Shown: positions 36,701 through 49,600 of the stretch, in pieces | Layout of the letters: each line of letters opens with the position of its first letter | Numbering within the stretch: position 1 is the stretch's first letter | NCBI GenBank assembly: GCA_964035545.1 | Contig: OZ037765.1 | Location: 25,866,504-25,930,503, forward strand | Origin: Bugula neritina | Taxonomy: Eukaryota > Bryozoa > Gymnolaemata > Cheilostomatida > Bugulidae | Direction: 5' to 3' | DNA length: 64,000 nucleotides | Program-made: the position numbers and the translations under genes | The notes under the pieces: model-generated | The model's database searches: none | Seen by the model: only the letters and a program-made list of their open reading frames with translations | What the model was told of the DNA's origin: nothing

Positions 36701-39700
36701 GGTCGACAGAGTTGAATTCTGTGGAGACAGTTGCAGTGGCTCACTTCACCAGGACTGTGGTGGTGCTCTCCATTCCAGCATATATTCTGTTGGTGAGTTC
36801 TCTTGTCATCCTGCCAACTCTGTTCTCATGTTCTGGGCTGATTGTCAAACACAATACATTGTCGCAGGTTAACATCAGTTGTTTACATTTTCAGACTATT
36901 TCCCTGCCGAGTCTTGCCTGGCCCTGTACTACAGTGGACACTGGGACAATAGCCAGTATATCCTAAACCCAGGTCTTAAATATGGGGTAACTCAGGAGGC
37001 TACAGAGACATGTGTTATGTCAGGTATGTTTCTTCACTTTATTTTGAAAATTTTAATTACTTTTAAATTACAAAATCATTTGGGATTTAATTTTTTTAAA
37101 TTAAAAACATAATTTTTAACTTGAATAATATATGTGCTATATTACTTATTTAATTATACTGCGTAACGTTTGAAATAAAAGCTCAGCTGTTAAGTGAACA
37201 TCGTCTTCTGAATACATTGTATAGACAACTCTGATGGATGCGAGAGTGGATGGATTGGTTTTATGAATCGATGTTACTATTTCTCTCAAGACGCCGTGAC
37301 CTTCGATGAAGCATATAACTACTGCCTCTCTAGGAATTCTCTCATTGTCTCCATTTCCCACAACTCATCTGAAGCTACCTTTATTGAGAAAAGCATCAAG
37401 AGTAATTATTATTATTGTTCTGTTTTTATAAGCATGTTTATGTACAATATTGAGCATCAAAGTTTCATAAAAAATATAGGGTAATTGCTTATTTATGTTA
37501 AAACTTCAATATAGCCATAAATATTGATTTTTCTGCGCTGCTGCAAATGTTTTTCTATTGTAATGATTTTTTCATTTTTTGTATGAAATTGCCAATTGAT
37601 GTAGCAAAGGCTTTATTTGCTTCTATCACAACATTTAGGTAGAAGTGAGTTTCGTTCCACAGAGAACTTTTATGTTGGTCTTTACCGAATGGATGAAGGT
37701 AACTATGCAAGTTCAGGGTTTGCATGGGTTGACTCCGGCACCAACAGCTTTAGACGATACTCTGCATCCTGGGATCATAACTATGCTTCCAGGAGTTGTG
37801 TTGTCATGGTACGATCAGACAACTATGCCTGGACTAATGTTGAATGCGATACAAATGCAAGCTTTATATGTCGATCGGATCCCATTGGTAAGTATAGTTA
37901 TAGTTCTATGTATATTATATAAATGCAGTAATTCTGAGCTTATTATACATTGATGTGAAACTAACATATTTGTCAAAAAGAATGGATAAAAAGTCTAAAG
38001 AATAGCATTATGCTTTTAAAGTTTCTCTTCAGTTCAGTTGTTGAGCAGCACCATAATCTTTTGCCTTTTAAAATTTTAGATAATTTATTATCTTTACTTT
38101 TTTTAAGTATATCAACAATCCCTTGATTGATGGTTTGGTATAACATATTTTAACAATTATCAGATGAAATGAAGTGTTCTGTCCCACCATCATCAGCTGA
38201 AGCTGGGGTAAACTTCAATTACCATCGGCTGAGTAACACTTTGTGTCGAGAGATCTGCCAGGGAGAAGGTTACGACTACGCAGTGACACAGGCAGATAAC
38301 TGTCAATGTCACAACGCTTCATCTGTTGTTGGGTTGAGTCACGTGAACCTCGCTGAGTGCAATATTCTCTGTGCTACTCACAAGTATCAGCAGTGTGGTG
38401 GCACTAGTAAAGCAATGGTAATCCATAGCGGTGAGTAAACTAACCAACTAACATGTTTGTTACTGCTAACCAACTAGCTGCTTGATACCAAGGTGCAGTA
38501 TCTGTAGGTCTTGTTGCTTGTAGCATAGTTTGGGCTCAGTGGCACCTTTTAAGGCATAGGTATAGTTATGTTATGACAGTTTTCTATCATTTGTGATAAA
38601 AGAATTTAGTGTGGCTTGCTTATCTGTTTCAAACCAAAATGGCAGTTTTAAACTGTTTGTATTTGATCTTTAATGCATTAAACTTACAGATCCTTCATTT
38701 TTGTTGATTTTATTAAAGGTTCTGCTTGTCCTTATGGTTGGACGTTGTTTGATGACAAATGTTTCAAGATGTTTTCTGGACTGGCTGTAAACTTTTGGCA
38801 TGCAAAGGAATATTGTAGTCATTTTTCTTATGGTATTCTGTATGAAGCAAACAAGTTCTCTGGAATTTCACTCACCGACCTTTGGTAAGCATAAATCAGC
38901 CATTTACATATTATCCCACAGAAAACTATAGTAGCACCAATGTTCATGTATTTAACTATGTATACGAGCTAGATTAAGCTTAAAAATCCAGCATTGAACT
39001 ATAGTGACAAGCAAGGTTAATATCAGTTATAAATGTTGAACTAACTTTAGGTCTATCGATGATCCGCCATTGGCTTGGATCAATGCTTTTCGGACTACGC
39101 AGACGACTAGTTATTTTCGGTCAACTGAGAGCTCTGCGACGCTCACAAACACCAACTTTCCTGGCGGTACAAGTTTCACTTCTACATCAGAGCAATGTGT
39201 TGGTATTGACAAGTCTGGTGCGTGGACACTGCATGACTGTCAGCTCAATCTTACGGCTGTGATTTGTCAACAGAACCGTGGTACGTATCTGGATATTGCT
39301 TCTATAACTATTACTATCTAGTAATGCTAATATCACATTTATATCCAAGGTTTTCGATTAAGTCTTGTAAACTTTGCTATACACAGTTTTCCAACAGTAA
39401 GTTTGAGAGTTACTGATTCTACTATAATCACGATACATTTAAATAACACCCCCTTACTCTTCTCTACCCATATTATGCTCTCCTCTCCCCCCAATACTCT
39501 CATTTTTAAGTTAAGGAAATTTCACAATTTTTATGGTGGTTGGCAAAATGCTAGCTATTGGAATACATTTAGGCACTGGTTTGTAAGAAATAGGTTCATA
39601 GTATCGGAATCTGCTCTAGCTTACTTATTTTTAAATTATTATGTGATGTTGTAGGACCAATTAAGAAAGCTGCTACATCTCATGACGATATCACGATATA

Positions 39701-40550
39701 CACTGGGTTACCAGAAAAGTACTTATTGTATACCCACAGTCATGAGCATGTCACAAACCTCACTGAAGTTGGAATAGTTGGTGAGCATAATCAAGTTTAC
39801 TTTAGTCTAACAAATGTACTATCTCCTGCCTGCAAATGTGCTATATAGTGTCAGCTAGTTTTACCTTGTCAAAATTTTGCCATATTGCGATTATGTATTA
39901 TATTTTGCTACATAATATAGAATAATGAGAAAGCAACACTTCTCTACTTTTTGTTGCCTAGTAGACAAGGGCTTTCCTACACTGCTAAGTAGGTTAATGC
40001 TGCTATGTTGTTTATTAGTTTAACTACATTGTTGATTTTTTGTAGATTATTCTAGTGGGAATAAGTGTGAAGATGGACCTGATTGGCTGTGGAGTAATGG
40101 AAGTTGTCTTCTTTTGAGAGCATGCAACTCTCCTGCCCACTGTCTGTCCGCATGTCAAGAGATAGGCGTGCCCCGCGCTGTAATACGCTCTCTTGAGCAG
40201 GACACATTCACCAGTGATATGCTGCAATACTATCAACCTTTTCACCATGTCGCCTCAACATACCAGTCTGATGCAAAGTGGAGCATATTTGGTGGGTACC
40301 TCTTTGTTTATTGCTACGATTACTGTTATGTTAAATACGCATTGTTTAAATTTGATAAAATGGTAATCTTGCAAACAAGATGAGGTAGAATAAGTAATAA
40401 GAATTAAGTTTAATAAATTGACAAGACATGTATGAATTTAACTTCTTATCTTATTTGTGACTTTGTCAAAGTACTTAATACTACTTACCTACGTGTAGTT
40501 CTACTATTATTAGTTTTTTTTTTACTTGAAATATTTGTATGCTTTCTTGT

Positions 40551-40609
<59 letters not shown>

Positions 40610-43600
40610 GATACCATTTGATGAGGTCAATTACCCGCCACCCAATCAGGACGTGGCGTTGAAAAGTGAGCATTTGATAAATGCAGAATGTGATTCTGGA
40701 TTCTTGTAATATTTTTAAAAACCAATTTAAACAAGTTACAAAAATAGAGTTAATCTGTATTTTGATTTTTGTTTGATGCTTTAATTTTTTGCCATCTAAA
40801 CTTAATTTCATTATGCACTGTATTTTTATATAATATGCTATTGTATTGTTGAAAAGTTTAGTAAATTTTATTATACTCGTAGTTTTACTAATTTTAATAT
40901 TTTAAAAGTTTGAGTTTAAGCATTATTCATCACTGATTACTATAATCAGTAAATTATTTAGAAATTTAATTTACTTCTTTCATTGTTGATCCCATTTACA
41001 ATTTGAGAAGACTGTTATATGCTCCTGATGACAAATAATATATTTTAATAATTTCAGTATTGATAGCTAGATATAAAAACACAAACAAAGCTGTCAGTAG
41101 GAGGCTCAAATGTTTAACAAAATTGCATTAATAAAATGAGAGCAATGCTTTTAGTATGTAAATTAGAATGTAGCAATTTAATGGCTGTTACATGAATTAA
41201 TTGCACTATCACATTATTCAGCTCCTCCATTTCCTGATAAGGACCTAATAAAATCCATGTTAATGTTCTCTAATTTACTACAATAATTGAAGTCGTGACA
41301 TATATCATTATTGGTCTACACTATGCTTACACTATTGTGTCTAGAGGTGTCATACTTTTTTATCATATCTGACACTTTCTTCATTACTTCTGTCCTCAGC
41401 GCTTGAGATGGTTCTTTTACAGTCTGTCAATATAATATATTATTGTGCTAGTTTTTTTCAGAAACTCTTAAAAGCAAATATTTAATGTGAGTGAACAGTT
41501 TTTACATTATGTATCCTATTGAGATCTATACTAGTAGTCTTGTAGATTAAACTTATATATATGTAATGTACATATCATATAATGTCACCTGTGTTAAGAC
41601 AATTGCCATCAATTTAGTAAGTTGTAGTTTTGATATATGCAAGTCTTTATATAAGTTCTGTATGGCATTCAACTCCTGCTCTAGTTCCAATCGCTCATTC
41701 TAATGAATTAGAATGAAATATTTATTATAACTAAAAGAATATCGTTTGCAAATTAAGCATTGATACATAACCTTGATTGGATGTGAATTAATAACATGGT
41801 AGTAGTAGAATTATATGGCTATCAACAAAAGTTGACAATTCTTTTAAAGATAGTCATAAAATCAGTACCAATGGCTACTAAAGTTATGATATATGACACG
41901 ATATTTTACTTACTGCTGACTTATTCTGTAAGACCCTCGTAATCCACATTTTCTCGCCTTTAGTGAACACAGTGAATGAACACATTGCAGTTGCACTAGC
42001 AGACATGCCAATTCAGTAAATCTCTGCTAAATTAACAATTGTGGCTGACGTGAGTTCAATTTGTGACTTTGTGTCAGCGGAGTTATGTTTTCTAATTGTT
42101 AGGACTGGTGCAGTCAACAATGTGTTGCAATTAAAAGTTTGATTAGTCATTGTAAAAAATTTGAAATGTAAAATGTAATAGCCCAAAGAATGCCAAACAA
42201 TGTGATTTTTTTTCCCCAACATAATTTTGAATACTTTCTTGTCTATCTAGAAATTTTACAACTCTCAGCTTATCTTTTGTTATTTGTCCATTGTGTATCA
42301 GTCAAATTGAAAAATTTTAATTTTGGATAAATAAATGTATGATCTGCAAAGAAGATGGTTGTGTTTTTTTTATATTTATTATGATTTTACCTTCAAGATG
42401 ATATAACCATTTTGTATCTTTTAGGTATATTTGATGTTGGGTCTAGTGGAAATATGTTGGCCTTTGATGGATCTTACTGGGCTGATCAAGACAATGGTGT
42501 ATTAAACTCGTACAACAGCAGCCAAACATCTTGGGGAATACATTCTTCTAACATCTTTTATGGAATACAATTGGCTGAAAGTTCTGACTTCTATGGGAAA
42601 TATTTAATGACCAGTGACAGTGCTGACTTCACTCTGTGCGAGAAGAGACCTGGTAATTGTTTTAGATATGCTTGATGAATCTTTTACAGAAGAATTATGC
42701 TCACCTAATTTTATTAATGTTGAGGTGATGTAATGCAGTTAAATCGATATTGAGGTGTAGATTAGGTGAATATTTCAAGTTGAAGGATTATTTGTTGAGA
42801 GAATATCTAGGACATCTAGGACTATCTTTAGTGTCCCTTTCCCTTTAACTATTATCAACTTTTCAAAGCCATGTAGCGTTAAGGGGCTACAAGCTTTTCT
42901 TAATTGCAAATTCTAACAAAGTTTTACACGAAAGCTATTGGAAATTAGTATTCAATAATAACCTTAGCATATGTGCAGAAATTTAATCAATCACCAGAAA
43001 CCACTTTTAGACAGTTTTACACAACCTCCAATTTTAAATATTCTTCTTAAAATGCCTCAAAACAATAAGGGGTAATAAATTTGCATTTAGCTCTTAGGCC
43101 TGCATGAAATAAATATCGGCATCATGCTGGATGGAAATTTATCAAAACAGTTGACAAGCACACAATGTTTTAATATTTGTAATTTCTACATTGAGACTGT
43201 ACATATATTGAATTTCTTACACTTAAACTTTGTAAATACTAAATGGTAATAATTGAAAGTTGCAAATAAGTTTCCCTGCCTCACCTAATCAAGTTTTTAT
43301 AGGATTTAAAACTATTTTGGATCCGTAATACACATAGATATGTTTATTTGATAAATCTCTGCCTATAGTAGGTAGCTAAAAACAGTGAAAATTTTACTTA
43401 ATTTAGTTTAAACTATTTGTAATTATATGATTGATTATAAGAAAACATCTTGATTTTCTTTTACTTTGGAGACTAGCATGTAAATTGATAATTTTTTAAA
43501 AATATATAAACAATTTTTTCTTTGATATTTGCTTATTAGATAAATGGTTCTTTTACTTTTTAGCATTTCTGGGCTGTTACAATATAAGTGCAGTGAATTA

Positions 43601-46600
43601 TTCATCAATAGAAACAGCTTACAAAGTCACATATCAGCCAAATACTCTGTATTTGTGTGTTGAGTCATGCAAGGCCCGTCAAAGGACCATTGCTGGTATT
43701 ACAGGTAAGGGAAAGTTTCCTTCTACTTTTCTTATATTTTACGCTCTCGTATCTGTTCAAGGTTTGGGATGAATGAAAATACAGTCATTTGACACTTCAA
43801 ACTCTTGTATTTCCAGGGTCAGTGTGCTATTGTATGGATGAAACAGCTGGGATCCTAGAGTCTGACCAAGGCAATTGCTGGGGTCGCTGTGACAATACCG
43901 TAGAAGGCACAGATGTGTGTGGTGACTTTGCTAAAAGCAGTGTTGTTTACTATAACATTTGTAAGTAAGGCTTTGGCTCTTTAGAAAATCCTAAGCATTT
44001 GAAAGCTACAAAATAAAGTAACAGTTTTTGATAAACAGAAATTGCTGATTGCCAGCTGTAAACAATACGACTTGAGTGTATACCTAGCTCAGTGCTATTT
44101 ATTGTATCTTAGTATGTTTTTTAATCTGTTGCTTTATTACGCTCATGAACTAAGTTTACACCAGCATCTATTAATTCAAAACTCATTTTCTTCCAAACCA
44201 TTTCTTTTTAAGGCAGGTGGAAACTTATCTCCAAGCATGTACATTTACATCATAGCTATAATAAACATAATTTTGTGGGCTGCTGTAATAAGAACTATAT
44301 TATGATTTGTGTTACAGCTGCTGGGGACCACGAAGTCAGGGCTCCAAGCTGCATCTTGTTACAGCAAGAAGGGGCAGTTATATCAGGACAGTACCAGCTC
44401 TCGTTGTCTGAAGATAATGGAACGAGGAATGTTTACTGCAAGCAAAGTATGCTGTTTTTTCTATTTAGCTCATTTTATACTATTTTATACTATTACTGTC
44501 AAGGTTTAACTATGGATTAAAGTTTAGCACAGCCAAACTCACATGTATTTTTCTGAAGATATTAACTCTTTGATAACAGTTTATTTTTATTTTTCGCGGT
44601 TTGACTACATGTTAAAATTATTTCACCCTGTGTCATTTTGCTCCATTCCTCACTGCTACATTTTCTGGATTTTAATTTTTCTAATACCTTAATAATCTAC
44701 TGGACAGTAGACAATGCAATATTGTAAGGGCTTGAATTTTTTCAATTAATTACTTAATGTGCACTACATTTCGTTATCTAATTATCAGTTCTAGTTTTTC
44801 TTTTATTGTATTTATTTTATTTTATTAGACATCACATTATTGTAGATTAATTTTATTTTATTTCCGTTGTGATAAATCTTTCTGAGAAATCATGCTTATT
44901 TTTATTGTTTTATATTGGCTACTGCAGTTGGACAAGACTATGGAGATTTTTTGACTGGTGTAGAAGGTAATATCTTTTTTTCTTTTTCTTCAACACATAG
45001 CGGATATGAAGCAGAGAAAGCTAGGTAAGAGGTCACTGTGATACACAATAACTATTCTCTTCTAATATTCATAACTCTTTTATTTACTACTACAGTATTA
45101 TGACAAATGAGTTTTATTGTGCACAGAACATGTTAGGTAGTTGAGTTAGTACACAAAGAGAGAGTACGTGAAATCAGCATAATATACATGAAATATTAGG
45201 TATTCAACTGAAAGCTTTTTATAGCTTTTTCTCTGAAAGCTCTTATAGTAACAATGTTATACAATTACAATGGATGGGCTTTTAGGGTAGAAGGGCATGT
45301 TTTATTTTAGAAGATTTTTGCTAGATGTTTTTGTTATGAAACATATTTATATTTTTTCAATATATTTTTTACCAAATTTTAATCTTCATTTTAAAATATT
45401 TATTCAAGGACCTTTGTAATCAATAGACCCACTACAAAGACTGGAGGGTTGGTGCCTAGTTTCATAGTTTTTGGTTGATGGTTGACCTATAAACTTACAA
45501 GTTTATGCTTAAATGCTATTCATTGTTTGTATAAATGTGCAGGTGCAATTTTTATAATATAAAGAATGCAATATGTGTCAATAGGAATTTTACTTTGCTA
45601 TTAATATGTAACTTTACTATTTAGCTGTCACTTTTAGTACCTAATAGTCTAACAAGTCACTGCTTGACAGGTACTGAAGTCTCAAATAAAAACTGTATGT
45701 CTAAGGCTCTAAGCTGTTTAACCATGGGTTGTATAATTTTGCTATGCTGGATCTAAGATAATATTTTTCTCCTTGAAGGTTATACAGACCATCTGCCTGG
45801 TGGCCAATATCTTCTGGACTGTCCTCGTATTCTTATTGGTCGGTTTTTTTCCCTGAAAACTATGTAGTAGTTGCAATACTCAGTCAAGGTATGTAATAGG
45901 TTAACATTGTAATTTGTGTAGCAAACAGCTTGACAAGTAATAAAGTGTAGTAATTTTTGTTCCTGTGTTCAACTGCAGTAAATAATTTTCAAAAGTTGTT
46001 TGACTCAATACTAGTTGCAGCAGTTTTCACTAGTAAATTAAAGCAAAAAATATGTTCAATTTTCATCACAACCACACACGCACACCACACGCACACCACA
46101 CACACACCGCATGCACATCATATGCACCATACACATCATATACATCATACACATCATATATATCATATATATCATATATATCATATATCCTACTTGCAGG
46201 ACACGGAGAAGAGCTGGATGGTTTCAGATCTTACAGTGGAATTTATTCTGAGAGCTTTCATCTGTCTTACTTTTATAATGGAGGCTACTTTATATACTTT
46301 CCTGTAAATAATGTGTTAATTTATTAAAAGTTATAATGCTCTTTATTTGTTCTGTTGAATTTGTTTAATGTTCAGTATATGAATGTTGATATTTGCATAT
46401 TTTCATGCACATAATTTTATATGTTAAAAAAATAGAGATATCTTATTATAATTGATAGGATCTTAATGGGCCAGCTAATCGAGGGACTGTCGCTATGAGT
46501 GTTCTTAATCAACCAATCATAGCGTCTTATATAGAATTGGGGTTTCACTGGTCAGATGGTGTCTCTGGCGGAAGGTTTGAAGTTGTGGGGTATTCTGTTT

Positions 46601-49600
46601 CTTTACTGTATGATGGTAAGATATTGTCTAGTAGCTGTATTTTTTAAAAATATTGTTTGTTTTTTAACAAACCAGTTTTGTTTCTTGGTGGTCTTTTTCA
46701 TCAACACACGGCATTCAGATCTTCTGATCTCAAGATGTGTCTAATTTACTACATCTACTTACGACCTCCTTCATTCATTTATTTGCTGCCATATATTTAA
46801 TCTATTGAAATGCCTTCTGGTATATCTGGTCTATTCTTTTATATAGCAAATATGATCACTTTACTACCAAAGTTGTTTCTGCTTTTTAAATATATTTATT
46901 AACCTAACTTTTGTTTCTTTCCAGAAACTTTTTTATTTGTTGAGCCCATCAATATAAATTTTATATTTAGTAATTTTTCTACAATTCTCATAGCTGAATA
47001 GGTCTTGTAAACACTCTGCTTATATTTTCCTAATCCTCTTTCTCTTTTTTAATTCATCCCCTCAGCAATCTCTGATACAATACATATATCTGGTAGGCTG
47101 GTGCTGGTCTGGTCTGGTCTAGTCTGGTCTGGTCTGGTCTGGACTTCTTGTGGCATCACTTTGCTAGTTTGTAAATTGCTTTTCCTCTTCTATACTACCT
47201 AGCATTTATTCTGGCATCTTCTCCTACTTTAGTCACATTCTTTGATATCATTTTGCACATCTGCAAGCTTGCTGAAGTATACCAATTTTTTGAAAATACT
47301 TCTTTTTATGAACATTTACTTATCTTTTTTATTTTTTCCCACCACCACTCATCACTGTTTTGATATAATATATATAATAACTGTGATACGATTGTGATTT
47401 TGGATAATTACAGTTGATACTCGAACTACATCCGGGTACTCATACCATATACCCAATAACACTCGACTCAGCTGGAACGAATCCTTAGAGTATTGTAAAT
47501 CTTTGAGTCCAAGTTCAACTTTAGCTGTTATTGATAATGATCGAGAAAACGATTACATATTAAGGTGAACATTGGTTACTAGTTAATAGTTTTTACTGTA
47601 TTGCTTTCTCACTGAACTGTACCCATTTCTATTCTTGTAATATGTTATGTATAATATATTGTATGCTATTCATAGTATTATGTGTAATATGTAACGAAAA
47701 ATATGTGTCTAGTAATATGCTTTGCAAAATATGTTTAAAATACTATCAAAAAGCTACTTTTTTTCAAGTTTTCGTAATCAAGTATAATTAACAGAAGGGC
47801 ATTTCTAGGCTTTTAAACTTGATGAATTAAGTTCAGCAATGATTAAAGAAAGATGGGTAGAATTAAAATTAATACGAATTGATGACTGAAACTAAACTAA
47901 TACTTTCTCTGTTTGTCTATATTTATATGGTAACAGCACCTGTAGCATGTCGTCCATGCAGGGTTTAAAAGCTGGATTGTTTTTAGTCGCCTTTTTAAAA
48001 GGATAATTAACCTCATACTAATAGCATATTATACAACTGAAACTAATAGCTATTTGAACAATTTAGATATAATGAATCAGCTGTAATATGTATTCTGTAG
48101 CTACTTGGCAGATGTAATAGGAAATACAACTGCGTTGTCACCAACTCCTGATTTCATTGGTTGGCTGGGAGTCAAAGTAGAGAGTGAGCAGTATCTTACC
48201 ACTCACGGCGCTAGTCAGACCTTCTTTAGTGAGTATCTTTCACCTCAGGAGTTATAGAAGAAGAAATTATTTTTCATCATGAAGCTTGAGCTCCAGTTGT
48301 TTGATTTAGCATAATATTAATATGAACTTTATTATATGATAAATGCTATGATGTAAGAGGAAGGAGCATTTTTCTAGGAAGATGTTAAGTGCAGTTAAAT
48401 GTTATTTGGTGGTGCCCCTTCGTATCATGTATCTCCGTACATTATACCAGTAGAATGTATTATTGTAATGTACTATACTGGTTGCAAATAAATAAATAGC
48501 CCATTTCTATTTTTTCACTGCTCTCAGAAAGTTCTAGATAGCTAAAGACATTTCATAGTTGCATTTTGAATTTTTTTATAAAATATGGTTTTAAAAATTA
48601 TTTTATATAATATTTTATAATGTGTAATCGTAGTTCGTGCAAATGAAGTGCGCAATATGTTACTATGTATCAAACTTCATGCATATGGTTTTATGATGGC
48701 ATAATCGGGTTATTTCAAAGGCTAGATTTGTTGAGCTAATATTACTTGTATATCAATCAGGTTTTAAACACATACATTTTTGTTATAATGGTTAATTAAT
48801 ATACCTTTCAACTGTTAGAGTGGGCACCTGGTCAGAGTGGTTCAGCCAAAGAAGGTTGTGTATATATCGATGAGTTCGGCAACTGGACTATTGGCAACTG
48901 CAGTGAACTACATGTACCAATATGTGAAATGCCATTTACTATACCCTCCGCTCCTGGTAAGATGTGTGCGCTCTGACTGGTTATACAAATTATACTGAAC
49001 TTGGTGATAATTTTATTCGTTGTTGAGTTATGACATCATTTTTATATATTGCTTCTTGAAATCAGATGGCGATAAAAACAGAATATTCATTTTATTTATA
49101 ATATACTCGGTGTATCAAGTTTTATTGATGTCATGCCATATTTTATCCGTAGGTGAAGAAGTGTATATGGGATGTTACTTTGATTATACAACTGTGGCTG
49201 ATAGAAACTTTATTCCCAGATCCAACACCTCCACAGCCTATGACTGCATGGAGCATTGCTTCTCATTAGATGCACTATATGCATCACACAACCTCAAATG
49301 TATGATCAATATTTTTCAGTTTTATTTGTGAGTTGCTCTATTATTTACATAATTTTTCAAGTGTACTGTTATTATATACCTTGTATTATTTCTGGGTGTT
49401 TGAAAACGTTTAGATTTTTTTTATAATTTGAAATCTATAATTTTAATGTCATCATAAAAAGTATTATTGAATGAAAACATCTCAATATTTATTTTCAAAA
49501 TTTCTCAGGCTCATAATTATTTTGAAATTGTTTTAAAATGTTTCAGTTTTACAACTTTATTTTAGTTGCTGATGATAACTGTGCCTGTGCAGACCATTTC

